DNA from: Corallococcus sp. EGB
GTDB taxonomy: Bacteria > Myxococcota > Myxococcia > Myxococcales > Myxococcaceae
Assembly: GCF_019968905.1 (NCBI RefSeq)
Contig: NZ_CP079946.1
Span: 5,084,001 to 5,148,000 of the forward strand
DNA: 64,000 nt
Reading direction: 5' to 3'
Positions 17,425 through 27,000 of the stretch are shown one piece after another. Each line of letters starts with the position of its first letter. Position 1 is the stretch's first letter. Below the pieces are notes generated by a model, which was not told the origin of the DNA, made no database searches, and saw nothing but the letters and a program-made list of their open reading frames with translations. The translations under genes and the position numbers were made by a program.

Positions 17425-18984
17425 ATGAGCGACGTGTTCGACAAGTGCCGTACCTGGAAGGACTACCGCATCGCCAAGGCCACGGGCCTGTACCCGTACT
17501 TCCGGGCCATCGAGGCGTCGCACGGCGCCACCGAGGTGGAGATCGAGGGGCGGCGGGTCATCATGGTGGGCTCGAACAACTACCTGGGCCTGTCTGCGGA
17601 TCCGCGGGTGAAGGAAGCGGCCATCAAGGCCACCGAGCGCTTTGGCACCACGTGCTCCGGGTCGCGCCTGCTCAACGGCACGCTGGCGCTCCATGAAGAG
17701 CTGGAGGCGCGGCTGGCGAAGTTCCTCAACCGCGAGGCGGCCATCGTCATCTCCACCGGGTTCCAGACGAACCTGGCGCTGGCGTCCATCCTGGGCCGTC
17801 ACGACATCGTCTTCAGCGACCGCGCGAACCACGCCTCGCTGGTGGACGGCGTGCGCCTGTCCTTCGCGACGGAGCGCAAGTTCCGCCACAACGACATGGA
17901 GCACCTGGAGCAGCTGCTGGCCGCGGCGGAGCCGGGCGCCGGGAAGATCATCGTCACGGACGGCGTGTTCTCCATGGAGGGCGACATCTGCAACCTGCCC
18001 CGCATCGTGGAGCTGGCGAAGCAGTACAACGCCCGCGTGATGACGGATGACGCCCACGCCATGGGCGTCCTGGGCGAGCTGGGCCGGGGCACCTCCGAGT
18101 ACTTCGGCCTGGAGAAGGACGTGGACCTGGTGATGGGCACGTTCTCCAAGAGCTTCGCGTCGCTGGGCGGCGTGCTCGCGGGCCCCTTCGAGGTCATCAA
18201 CTACATCCGGCACAAGGCGCGCTCGGTCATCTTCTCCGCGTCCATGACGCCCGCGTCCATCGCGGCGGCGCTGAAGGCGACGGAGATCATCGAGGCGGAG
18301 CCGCAGCGCCGTGCGCGCCTGCTGGACATCGCGGAGAAGATGCACAACGGCTTCCGCGCCATGGGCTTCGACACGGGCGTGTCGGTGACGCCGGTGGTGC
18401 CGGTGCACATCGGCGACCAGGTGAAGTGCTTCCGCTTCTGGCGCGCGCTGCACGAGGCGGGCGTGTTCGCCAACCCCGTGATTCCGCCGGCGGTGGAGGC
18501 GGGCCACGCGCTGATCCGCACCAGCTACATGGCCACGCACACGGACGCGCAGCTGGACCAGGTGCTGGACACCTTCGAGAAGATCGGCCGCAAGCTCAAC
18601 GTCATCCCGGAGACGCGCCCCACGGTGTACGAGCCGGTGAAGATCGCCCGGCCGGGCAGCGCGGTGCGCAGCAACAGGGCGAGCGAGACGTGGGCGGCGG
18701 GCAGCGCCGGCCTGCTCGCGGACAAGGGCTTCTCCCTGGAGCAGCTGTCGCGGATGTCCTCGCGCGAGATGGCCGGGAAGTTCTTCGACGCGGTGGAGCA
18801 GCTCACCTGGCGCGCGGCGAACCTGCAGCCGGAGGACCTGCGGCGGCTGGGCGGAGCGCCCCGCAAGCTGTGGGAGAAGCGCAGCGAGCTGGGCGGCGTG
18901 CTCCTGGAGAAGGGCGCCCAGCTCTTCATGCGCAACGGCAGCGACGGTTCCGGTTCCGACGGCAACCAGGCCGAAAGGAACTGA
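17425..18984 (+). CDS. alpha-oxoamine synthase family PLP enzyme, probable serine palmitoyltransferase
   Basis: A 519-residue enzyme of the family that condenses an amino acid with an acyl-CoA or acyl-ACP (Spt, KBL, AONS, HemA). Residues 1-395 match the fold: GSNNYLGLS, GTTCSGSRLLNGT, the DDAHAMG Asp-His pair, and the Schiff-base Lys242 in TFSKSFASLGG. The adjoining acyltransferase gene points to serine palmitoyltransferase, the first step of sphingolipid synthesis, rather than biotin or threonine pathways. Residues about 400-519 are an extra C-terminal helical region not found in typical ~400-residue members. It starts 9 nt upstream of the partner gene and has its own promoter and upstream dyads. 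Confidence 0.85.
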   Translation: MSDVFDKCRTWKDYRIAKATGLYPYFRAIEASHGATEVEIEGRRVIMVGSNNYLGLSADPRVKEAAIKATERFGTTCSGSRLLNGTLALHEELEARLAKFLNREAAIVISTGFQTNLALASILGRHDIVFSDRANHASLVDGVRLSFATERKFRHNDMEHLEQLLAAAEPGAGKIIVTDGVFSMEGDICNLPRIVELAKQYNARVMTDDAHAMGVLGELGRGTSEYFGLEKDVDLVMGTFSKSFASLGGVLAGPFEVINYIRHKARSVIFSASMTPASIAAALKATEIIEAEPQRRARLLDIAEKMHNGFRAMGFDTGVSVTPVVPVHIGDQVKCFRFWRALHEAGVFANPVIPPAVEAGHALIRTSYMATHTDAQLDQVLDTFEKIGRKLNVIPETRPTVYEPVKIARPGSAVRSNRASETWAAGSAGLLADKGFSLEQLSRMSSREMAGKFFDAVEQLTWRAANLQPEDLRRLGGAPRKLWEKRSELGGVLLEKGAQLFMRNGSDGSGSDGNQAERN

Positions 18985-18993
18985 GCCCCACCC

Positions 18994-20172
18994 ATGGCCC
19001 ACCCCGCCCAGCACGAAGCATCCTCACCGACCTCCTCCATGCCCTCCGACGTGCAGGTGACCCCTGTGCGCGGCGCGGCGGACCGGACGGCGTTCATCCG
19101 GCTGCCGTACACGCTCTACCGTGACGACCCGAACTGGGTGCCGCCGCTGGAGATGGAGCGCCGCGACTTCCTGGACCCGAAGAAGAACCCCTTCTTCGAC
19201 TACGCGGAGGTGGAGCTGTTCCTCGCGCGCCGCGGGCAGGACGTGGTGGGCCGGGTGGCGGCCATCAAGAACCCGCGCCACATGGAGTTCCACGGCACCA
19301 AGGAGGGCTTCTTCGGCCTCTTCGAGTGCGTGAACGACGCGGGCGTGGCGCGGGGCCTGTTGGACGCGGCCAGCGCGTGGCTGAAGGCGCGCGGCATCGA
19401 CACCGTGCTGGGGCCGGCCAACTTCTCCTCCAACCAGGACTGGGGCCTGCTGGTGGAGGGCTACGACAGCCCGCCCGCGCTGATGATGCCGTACAACCCG
19501 GCGTACTACGCGGACCTGCTGCAGACCTGCGGGTTCACCAAGGCGAAGGACCTGTGGGCCTGGGAGCTGTCCTCGTCCGCGCCGCCGCCGGAGAAGGTGG
19601 CGCGCATCGCGGAGAAGATCCGGCACCGCGAGGGCATCACCGTGCGCGCGGTGAACCTGAAGGACTTCCCCGCCGAGGTCGCGCGCATCAAGGAGATCTA
19701 CAACGCGGCCTGGGAGAAGAACTGGGGCTTCATCCCCTTCACGGACCGCGAGTTCGACCACATGGCCAAGGAGATGAAGGCCATCGTGCGTCCGGAGCTG
19801 CTGCTCATCGCGGAGGTGAAGGGCGAGCCCGTGGCCTTCTCCATGACGCTGCCGGACGCCAACGAGGCCTTCAAGGCGGCCAACGGGCGGCTCACCACCT
19901 TCGGCCTGCCCATTGGCCTGGTGAAGCTGGTGCTGGCGTCGCGCAAGCTCAAGCGGCTGCGCCTGATCACCCTGGGCATCAAGGAGGGCTACCGGCGCCG
20001 CGGCCTGGACGCCGTCCTCTACCTGGACACCCTGCGCACCGCGAAGGAGCTGGGGTACTCGGGCGGGGAGATCTCCTGGACGCTGGAGGACAACCACCTG
20101 GTCAACCGCGCCATCGAGTCCATGGGCGGCCAGCGCTCCAAGACGTACCGCGTGTACCAGCGGCCCGTCTGA
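18994..20172 (+). CDS. GNAT-fold acyltransferase, candidate bacterial ceramide synthase
   Basis: A 392-residue protein with two GNAT-like halves. The N-half (about 20-190) has DDPNWVPPL and GPANFSSNQDWGLLVEGYD; the C-half (about 200-390) has EKNWGFIPFTDREF and the acyl-CoA-site-like GIKEGYRRRGLDAVLY. This layout matches the YghO-like family that includes the described bacterial ceramide synthase (bCerS), which N-acylates a sphingoid base. The family assignment is by memory and pattern, not search. Nine bases separate it from the Spt-type gene. The ATG at 18994 is used; an ATG at 19039 is an alternative because the first 15 residues are Ser/His-rich and poorly conserved-looking. Confidence 0.8.
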   Translation: MAHPAQHEASSPTSSMPSDVQVTPVRGAADRTAFIRLPYTLYRDDPNWVPPLEMERRDFLDPKKNPFFDYAEVELFLARRGQDVVGRVAAIKNPRHMEFHGTKEGFFGLFECVNDAGVARGLLDAASAWLKARGIDTVLGPANFSSNQDWGLLVEGYDSPPALMMPYNPAYYADLLQTCGFTKAKDLWAWELSSSAPPPEKVARIAEKIRHREGITVRAVNLKDFPAEVARIKEIYNAAWEKNWGFIPFTDREFDHMAKEMKAIVRPELLLIAEVKGEPVAFSMTLPDANEAFKAANGRLTTFGLPIGLVKLVLASRKLKRLRLITLGIKEGYRRRGLDAVLYLDTLRTAKELGYSGGEISWTLEDNHLVNRAIESMGGQRSKTYRVYQRPV

Positions 20173-20187
20173 GGTCCTGATACGCCT

Positions 20188-20216
20188 CCGCCCGGGCGCG
20201 TGCTGGCCCCGGGCGG
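20188..20216 (+). terminator. GC-rich hairpin terminator
   Basis: CCGCCCGGG and CCCGGGCGG pair perfectly over nine bases around an 11-base loop, 15 nt after the acyltransferase stop and before the convergent mlaC stop. A purine-rich AAAGAAG follows, so on the opposite strand it is preceded by CTTCTTT; no long T-run. Confidence 0.65.
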
Positions 20217-20266
20217 AAAGAAGCAACGGCGTGAAGCTGTCGGAGGGCGCCCTGCCCGGCGCTCCC

Positions 20267-20902
20267 CTACTTCGCCTGCGGCGCGGCGCCCGTGGAGCCG
20301 GCGGCGGACTCGTTCACGGAGGCCGCGCTGGTGTTGGCGTTCTCCTTCTCCAGCTGGGCGCGCTTGGCCTTGAGCGTGGACAGCAGGCCGTCAAAGCCCT
20401 TGGTGGAGAGGATCTTCTTGAACTGGCCGCTGTACGTGTCCACGAGCGAGACCTCGTCCGTGACGACGTCGTAGATGCGCCACTCGCCCTTGGCCGGCGA
20501 CTTGAAGAGCTTGTAGTCCACGGGGACCTGGTCCTTCTTCACGGTGAGCTTCGTGTCGACCGTGGCCTCGTTCCCCTGGATGCTCTCCTTGCCGTACTGC
20601 ACGTCCGCCTTCGCCTGGCCAATGGCCTTCTGGGCGTACGAGGCGCGCAAGAGGCCCGTCATGGTCTCGGTGAACTCCTTGCGCTGGGCCGCGGTGAGGC
20701 CCGCCCAGGCCTTCTCACCCAGGGCGCGCTTGGCGAGCTCCTCGAAGTCCACGAAGGACTCCACGACGGTGGCCAGGGACTGCACGGTGGCGCCGGGGGC
20801 ATTGGCCGCCTTCTGCACGGCGGCGTTGCCGTTCTTCACCACGTTGAGCGGACTCACGGGAGCGGCGGCGAGCAGCGTGGCGGCAAGCAGGGAAGCAATC
20901 AT
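20267..20902 (-). CDS. mlaC: MlaC-like periplasmic phospholipid-binding protein
   Basis: A 211-residue exported protein. A signal peptide (residues 1-15) is followed by the MlaC/Ttg2D fold: a helical N-half and the strand segment VDTKLTVKKDQVPVDYKLFK, WRIYDVVTDEVSLVDTY and a terminal helix with FDGLLSTLKAKR. The last ~25 residues are a Ser/Ala-rich tail. MlaC shuttles phospholipids between the MlaFEDB complex in the inner membrane and the outer membrane. The ATPase, permease and MCE genes are not next to it but lie about 27 kb away in this window (47639-50891). Downstream is a convergent ceramide-type gene; upstream is a TolC-like gene, 66 nt away. Confidence 0.85.
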   Translation of the reverse strand: MIASLLAATLLAAAPVSPLNVVKNGNAAVQKAANAPGATVQSLATVVESFVDFEELAKRALGEKAWAGLTAAQRKEFTETMTGLLRASYAQKAIGQAKADVQYGKESIQGNEATVDTKLTVKKDQVPVDYKLFKSPAKGEWRIYDVVTDEVSLVDTYSGQFKKILSTKGFDGLLSTLKAKRAQLEKENANTSAASVNESAAGSTGAAPQAK

Positions 20903-20968
20903 AGTGATGAAGCTCCGGGTTGAAGTTCAGGTGTGACGACACCTGTGAGGACTGGCAGCCTGGAAGGG

Positions 20969-22768
20969 TTATTCATCCGCCCCGGGGACGGCACCGGTGA
21001 CGCGGGCGAGTGACGCAAGTCCTACACGCACGTCGTGCCAGCTCCGGCTCCGCTCCGCGGAGGCCTGGGCCAGCGCGGTGAAGGCGTCCACCAGCTCACG
21101 CGTGTCGCCGGTGCCCAGGTCGAAGGCGGCGTAGGCCGCGGTGGCCCAGCGCTTCGCGTTCTTCTCCGCCTCCGTGAAGGACTGGGCGCGCGCGTAGGCC
21201 GCGGCGAGCTGGCCCTGCACCTGGGTGACCTCCAGCCGGATGCCGGCCTTGAGCGTCACCTCCTGCGCATGCAGCTTGTCCAGCTCCGCGCGGGCCTGCT
21301 CCAGCTGCGCGTCCTTGATGGGGATGTCGAAGGTGCCGCGCACCACCAGGCCCAGCCCCGCGGTGCGGTCATTGTAGGGATCGTAGGCGAACGGGCTGCG
21401 CTGGCGCGTGGCGCTGCTCGTCCAGCGGTAGTCGTAATAGCCCGCGAGCGCCAGGTCCGGGTAGTAGCTGCGCTCGCGGATGATGACCTCCTGCTCGCGC
21501 GCGATGATGCCCGCGGCGATGGCCTTCAGCTCCGGGCGGCGCTCGTTGGCCTGCCGCAGCGCGGTCTCCAGGTCGGGGACCTTCAGCTCGTCCTGGAGCG
21601 GCAGGTCCTCCTCCACCACCTCCACCGGCTCGTTCGGATCCGCGCCGGCGAGGAGCTGGATGGCGGTGAGCGCGAACTGCTCGCCCTGCAGGGCGGTGGC
21701 GCGCTGGGACTCCACCAGCTGGCGGAAGTAGGCCAGCTTGTACGTGTCCAGCTTGGAGACCTGATCCGAGTCCTGCTTGAGCAGCGCGTCGATCTTGTCG
21801 CCCGCGTCCTTGAGGCGCTTGGACACGTCCTCCATCTGCTTCAGGCCCGACCGGGCCAGCTGGTAGCCGTAGTACGCCTGGGCGGCCTGGAAGCCGACCT
21901 CCGCGCGCGCCCGCTCGCGCAGCGCCGCACCCACCTTGGGGCCCTGCTCGCCGGCCTTCTCCAACGCGGAGAGCTTGCCGAAGGTGTACAGCGGCAGCAC
22001 CGCGTTGCCCGTGGAGAACACCGTCACGCCCACGTGGCCGAAGTTCCAGTCGCCCTCCAGCGACGCCTTCGTGGTGGGCGGTCCGCCCAGGCCGTTGTTG
22101 CGCGCCTCGGGGACGGGGCCGCCGCCGCCCAGGGTGATCTCGAACTTGGGGAACCAGGCCCAGCGGGCCTGATCATAGAGGGCCTGGAACTTGCGCAGCT
22201 CCGCGGTGGCCTCCGCCACGCGCGCGTCCTGGGTGCGCGCCCGGGTCACCAGCTGGGCCAGGGTGATGGGCCCGCGCGGGGCCTTCGCGCCCTCGGCGAT
22301 GCCCGGGGCACGGGCCTCCTCCGGGGCGCCCCGGGGGATGCCGGGGGTGACGTCGCCCCGCGCGCCGTCGCCCGAGCCGGGGGAGATGGACGACGTGCCC
22401 AGCTCCTTCGCGCCCGGGGTGGCGGCCGGAGGCCTGGGCGCGCTGGTCGTGGCGCCCTGGGCGGCGTTGCCCGGCTCGGAGGCAGGCGCGGGGTTCACGG
22501 CGGCCGGATTGGGCAGGGGCGGCCGGGTCCCCGGGGTGGGATTGGCCGCGGACGACCCGGTGCCCGCGGGGCCCGGGGCGGGTGTGGTGCCCGGCGAGGG
22601 AGTGGGCACGGTGCCCGGGGATAGGTTCCCGGGCGAAGGAGCCGCGGTCCCCGGCGCCCCTGTTCCCGGAGCGTTCGAGGGAGCCGGCGTGGGCGCGATC
22701 TGCGCGCCTGACACGCCCGCGGTGAGCACCATTGCCACTGCGATGACCCTGCCGACTTCTCTGCCCAT
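20969..22768 (-). CDS. TolC-family outer-membrane protein with long Pro/Gly-rich N-terminal linker
   Basis: A 599-residue protein. After a signal peptide ending near residue 24 comes a linker (about 25-163) composed almost wholly of Pro, Gly, Ala, Thr and Ser, with PGT/PSPG-like units repeated many times. The TolC-type helical/barrel region fills residues 164-599, with paired motifs such as LRQANERRPELKAIAAG and ELDKLHAQEVTLKAG. Such proteins form export channels with RND or ABC pumps. Stock TolC proteins are ~430-480 residues and lack the linker. The start is the ATG at 22766-22768; an upstream reading to 23002 would overlap the divergent aldolase. The RND gene at 14522 is a possible partner. 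Confidence 0.87.
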   Translation of the reverse strand: MGREVGRVIAVAMVLTAGVSGAQIAPTPAPSNAPGTGAPGTAAPSPGNLSPGTVPTPSPGTTPAPGPAGTGSSAANPTPGTRPPLPNPAAVNPAPASEPGNAAQGATTSAPRPPAATPGAKELGTSSISPGSGDGARGDVTPGIPRGAPEEARAPGIAEGAKAPRGPITLAQLVTRARTQDARVAEATAELRKFQALYDQARWAWFPKFEITLGGGGPVPEARNNGLGGPPTTKASLEGDWNFGHVGVTVFSTGNAVLPLYTFGKLSALEKAGEQGPKVGAALRERARAEVGFQAAQAYYGYQLARSGLKQMEDVSKRLKDAGDKIDALLKQDSDQVSKLDTYKLAYFRQLVESQRATALQGEQFALTAIQLLAGADPNEPVEVVEEDLPLQDELKVPDLETALRQANERRPELKAIAAGIIAREQEVIIRERSYYPDLALAGYYDYRWTSSATRQRSPFAYDPYNDRTAGLGLVVRGTFDIPIKDAQLEQARAELDKLHAQEVTLKAGIRLEVTQVQGQLAAAYARAQSFTEAEKNAKRWATAAYAAFDLGTGDTRELVDAFTALAQASAERSRSWHDVRVGLASLARVTGAVPGADE

Positions 22769-23000
22769 GCTGTGGTCCGCCTCGTGTGCGGCCGGGCATA
22801 TCCGGAAGCCCGCGACGGTGCAGCATTTCTGTGCGGATTCCCGCCGTTCCAGGTGTCCGCTTCCGTCCAGTCGCCTTGCGCGGGAGGGCGCGTAGGGGGC
22901 GTGACAGTCGCCGACATTCCGTTCAGACAAAGCTTGGTAGGCGCGGGCAGGGACCGCAGAATCCCGCGCCGGTTTCGACGCCTTTCTCCAAGGAAAACCC

Positions 23001-23921
23001 ATGGCCTACACCGACCGCGTCAAGCAGATCCTCTCCTGGTACCCCTCCGACAACCCCGGCACGCTGACGAACCTGGCGCGCCTCTTGAACCACGGCACGC
23101 TCGCCGGCACGGGCAAGCTGGTCATCCTCCCGGTGGATCAGGGCTTCGAGCACGGCCCCGCGCGCTCCTTCGGTCCGAACCCCGCCGGGTATGATCCGGA
23201 CTACCACGCGCAGCTGGCCATCGAGTCCGGCTGCAACGCGTACGCGGCGCCGCTGGGCTTCCTGGAGGCCGTCGCGGGCAAGCTCGCGGGTGAGATTCCC
23301 CTCATCTTGAAGGTGAACAACTCCGACACGCTGGCGAAGACGGCCGCGCCCATGTCCGCGGTGACGTCGTCCGTGAAGGACGCGGTGCGCCTGGGCTGCG
23401 CGGCGGTGGGCTACACCATCTACCCGGGCTCCGCGGCGCGCAACGAGCAGTACGAGGACCTGCGCGACATCATCGCGGAGGCCAAGTCCTACGGCCTGCC
23501 CACGGTGCTGTGGGCCTACCCGCGCGGCGCGCTGTCCAAGGAAGGTGAGACGGCCATCGACGTGGTGGCGTACGCGGCGCAGATCAGCGCGCAGCTGGGC
23601 GCGCACATCATCAAGGTGAAGCCGCCCACGGACCACCTGGAGCAGGCGGAGGCGAAGAAGGCCTTCGAGAAGGCGAACATCCCCACCAAGACGCTCGCGG
23701 ACCGCGTGCGCGAGGTGGTGCGCTCCGCGTTCAACGGCAAGCGCATCGTCATCTTCTCCGGCGGCGAGGCGAAGGAGACGTCCGCCCTCCTCGAGGACAT
23801 CAAGCAGATCCACCAGGGTGGCGGCTTCGGCTCCATCATGGGCCGCAACGCGTTCCAGCGTCCGCACGGCGAGTCCCTCAAGCTGCTCAAGGACGTGATG
23901 AACATCTTCGCGGGCAAGTAG
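23001..23921 (+). CDS. class I fructose-bisphosphate aldolase, DhnA type
   Basis: A 306-residue TIM-barrel aldolase of the DhnA/FbaB type (Schiff-base class I), which splits fructose-1,6-bisphosphate in glycolysis or runs in reverse in gluconeogenesis. Landmarks are VILPVDQGFEHGP near residues 36-48, LILKVNNSD, and IIKVKPPTDH, the likely active-site Lys strand. The phosphate-binding end is IVIFSGGEAK and GFGSIMGRNAFQR. A ribosome-binding site AAGGAA is well placed before the ATG. It is divergent from the TolC-like gene (232 nt apart) and followed by a hairpin. Confidence 0.92.
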   Translation: MAYTDRVKQILSWYPSDNPGTLTNLARLLNHGTLAGTGKLVILPVDQGFEHGPARSFGPNPAGYDPDYHAQLAIESGCNAYAAPLGFLEAVAGKLAGEIPLILKVNNSDTLAKTAAPMSAVTSSVKDAVRLGCAAVGYTIYPGSAARNEQYEDLRDIIAEAKSYGLPTVLWAYPRGALSKEGETAIDVVAYAAQISAQLGAHIIKVKPPTDHLEQAEAKKAFEKANIPTKTLADRVREVVRSAFNGKRIVIFSGGEAKETSALLEDIKQIHQGGGFGSIMGRNAFQRPHGESLKLLKDVMNIFAGK

Positions 23922-23940
23922 CGTCCGCAGCGTCGTCACT

Positions 23941-23988
23941 CGCGGCGTGGCGCCCTGCCCGGCTTTTTCGGGAGCGCGTCACGCCGCG
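23941..23988 (+). terminator. long hairpin after aldolase gene
   Basis: CGCGGCGTG at 23941-23949 pairs with CACGCCGCG at 23980-23988, continuing inward by several more pairs; an inner hairpin CCCG/CGGG carries a TTTTT loop. It starts 20 nt after the aldolase stop. The T-run is in the loop rather than after the stem. Confidence 0.55.
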
Positions 23989-24090
23989 TCCGTTTCCGGC
24001 TGGACGCGGGCGGCCAGCCAGCCCCCGGACCGGCCGCCAGCCCCCTCCCCCTCGCTGGTCCGGGTGCCGTGCCTCGGTTACGCAACGGGG

Positions 24091-27000
24091 ATGATTGAAG
24101 GCTCCAGGACGCCCGGCGGAGGCGACGCGAACGCGGGGGATGACGCCGACCGCGTGGCCCGCGAGGTGCTCGCCGGGGGCGGCGAGATGGGCACGCGGAT
24201 GCGGGCCTTGGACTGGTCGAAGACGCCGCTCGGCCCGGTGTCCGCCTGGCCGCAGTCCCTGCGCACCATCGCCAGCGTGTGCCTCACGTCGGGCTTTCCC
24301 ATGATGGTGTTCTGGGGCCCGCAGGCGGTGAAGCTCTACAACGACGCCTATCGGAACATCCTGGGCGGCAAGCACCCCGCTGCCCTGGGGAGGCCCGGGC
24401 ACGTGGTCTGGGCGGAGGTCTGGGACGAGATCGGCCCGTGGGTGGAGCAGGTCCGCCGCGAGGGCCGCGCCATCATGGCGGAGAACCAGCGCCTCTTCGT
24501 CGAGCGCAACGGCTTCCTGGAGGAGACCTACTTCACCTTCTCCTACAGCCCCATCCGCGACGAGTCCGGGGCGGTCAACGGCGTGCTCGACACGGTGGTG
24601 GAGACCACCAGCCAGGTGCTGGACGCGCGCCGCCTCCGGACGCTGCACGAGGTGGCGTCCCTCGCGGGTGGGAGCCTCCGCGTCGACGACGCCTGCACCC
24701 GCGCCATGGAGGCGCTCGCCAGCAACCCCGCGGACATCCCGTTCGCGCTGCTCTACCGCCTCAATGCGGACGGCACGGAGGCCCGGTTGGAGGGGCGCAT
24801 GGGGCTGGAGGGGGACTGCGCCTTCTGCCCCGCGCGGGTGGACCTGGGCTCCGACGTGGCCTCGCCCTGGCCCCTGGCGCAGGTGGCCCGCTCCGGCCGC
24901 GCGGAGCTGCTCCATGGGCCCGGGGGCCGCTTCGGCCCGCTCCCCTTACGCGACGGCGTGCCGCAGCCTGCTTCCGCGCTCGTCCTGTCGATGACAGCCG
25001 CGGGCGGGGCGACGCCGCCGGGGATGCTGGTGCTGGGCATGTCGCCCCGGCTGCCAATCGACGCCTCGTACCGGTCGTTCCTGGAGCTGGTCGCGGGCGG
25101 GCTGGGGGCCGCCATCGCCGGGGCCCGCGCGTACGAGGAGGCCCAGCGGCGCGCGGACGCCCTGGCGGAGCTGGACCGGGCGAAGACGGCGTTCTTCTCC
25201 AACGTCAGCCACGAGTTCCGCACGCCGCTGACGCTGATGCTGGGGCCGCTGGGCGACGTGCTCGCGGATCCGCAGCACCCGCTGGATCCCGGGCACCGAG
25301 AGCGGCTGCTGCTCGTGCAGCGCAACAGCCAGCGGCTGCTCAAGCTGGTGAACAGCCTGCTCGACTTCAGCCGGCTGGAGGCGGGCCGCATGCGCGCCAT
25401 CTTCGAGCCCACCGACCTGGGGCCGCTCACCGCGGGGCTCGCGAGCGCGTTCGACTCGCTGGCGACGAAGGCGGGGCTGCGGCTCCACGTGGACTGCCCT
25501 CCCCTGCCCACCCCCGTGTGGGTGGACCGCGATCTCTGGGAGAAGATCGTCCTCAACCTCCTGTCCAACGCCTTCAAGTTCACCTTCCGCGGCACCCTCA
25601 CCGTCCGCCTGCGCGAGCGCACGGACCGGGCCGAGCTGTCCGTCAGCGACACGGGCACCGGCATCCCCGCCCACGAGCTGCCCCGCGTCTTCGATCGCTT
25701 CCACCGGGTGGAGGGCGCGCGCGGGCGCAGCCATGAGGGCAGCGGCGTGGGGCTGGCGCTCGTTCGGGAGCTGGTGGAGCTGCACGGGGGCCGCGTCTCC
25801 GTGGAGAGCGTCGTGGATCAGGGCAGCACCTTCACGGTCTCGCTGCCCACGGGAACGGCGCACCTGCCACCGGATCAGCTGAGGCCCCCCTCGCGCGACG
25901 CAGTCCATGCCCCGAACCCGGAGGTCTTCGTCCAGGAGGCGGCGCAGTGGCTGGGGGACGGGGTGTACGCCGCGCCCGCGCCGGTGCCCGTCCCGGAGGC
26001 GCCCCCGGGCATCGTGCGGGGGCACGTGCTGCTGGCGGACGACAACGCGGACATGCGCGACTACGTGCGGCGGTCGCTGGAGGGCCGCTTCGCGGTGACG
26101 GCGGTGGCGGACGGCCTCGCCGCGCTGGAGGCGGCACGGAACACTCCACCGGACGTGGTGCTGACGGACGTGATGATGCCGTGCCTGGACGGCTTTGGAC
26201 TCCTGCGCGAGCTGAAGGCGGATCCGCGCACGGCCCACGTCCCCGTCATCCTCCTGTCCGCGCGCGCCGGTGAGGAGGCGAAGGTGGAGGGGCTCGCCGC
26301 CGGCGCGGACGACTACCTGGTGAAGCCCTTCGGCGTGCGCGAGCTGGTGGCCCGCCTGGAGGGGACGGTGAACTCCGCGCGGGCCCGCGCCCAGCGCGAG
26401 GAGCTGCTCCAGGCCCTGAAGCTGTCGGAGACGCGCTACCGGCTGGCCACCCGCGCGACGAAGGACGCCGTCTGGGACCTGGACCTGCGCACCCAGCAAC
26501 TGACCTGGAGCGAGGGCATCCACACCCTCTTCGGCTACCCGGTCGGCACGGTGCCCCCCGGGCTGGAGTGGTGGACGGACGCCGTCCACCCGGAGGACCG
26601 CGCGCGGGCGGTGGACAGCCTCCACGCCATCGCCGAGACGCCCGGCGGCAGCGACTGGCGCGCCGAGTACCGCTTCCGCAGGCACGACGGCACCTACGCC
26701 CTGGTCGAGGATCGGGGCTGGGTGGTGCGTGATGCCTCCGGCACGGCGCTGCGCATGGTGGGCGCCATGCAGGACGTCACCCAGCGCAAGGAAGCAGAGG
26801 CCCTCCTGCGGCGCAGCGAGGAGGAGTTCCGAACGCTCGCGGAGGCGCTGCCGGAGGCCGTCTTCGTCACCGCACCGGACGGCGCGGTGACCTACGTGAA
26901 CGGCGTGCTGACGGAGCAGACCGGCGTGAGCGCGGAGGCCCTGCTGGGACGGGGCTACCGGCACGTCATCCACCCCGACGACCTGCCCGCCAGCGCCAAG

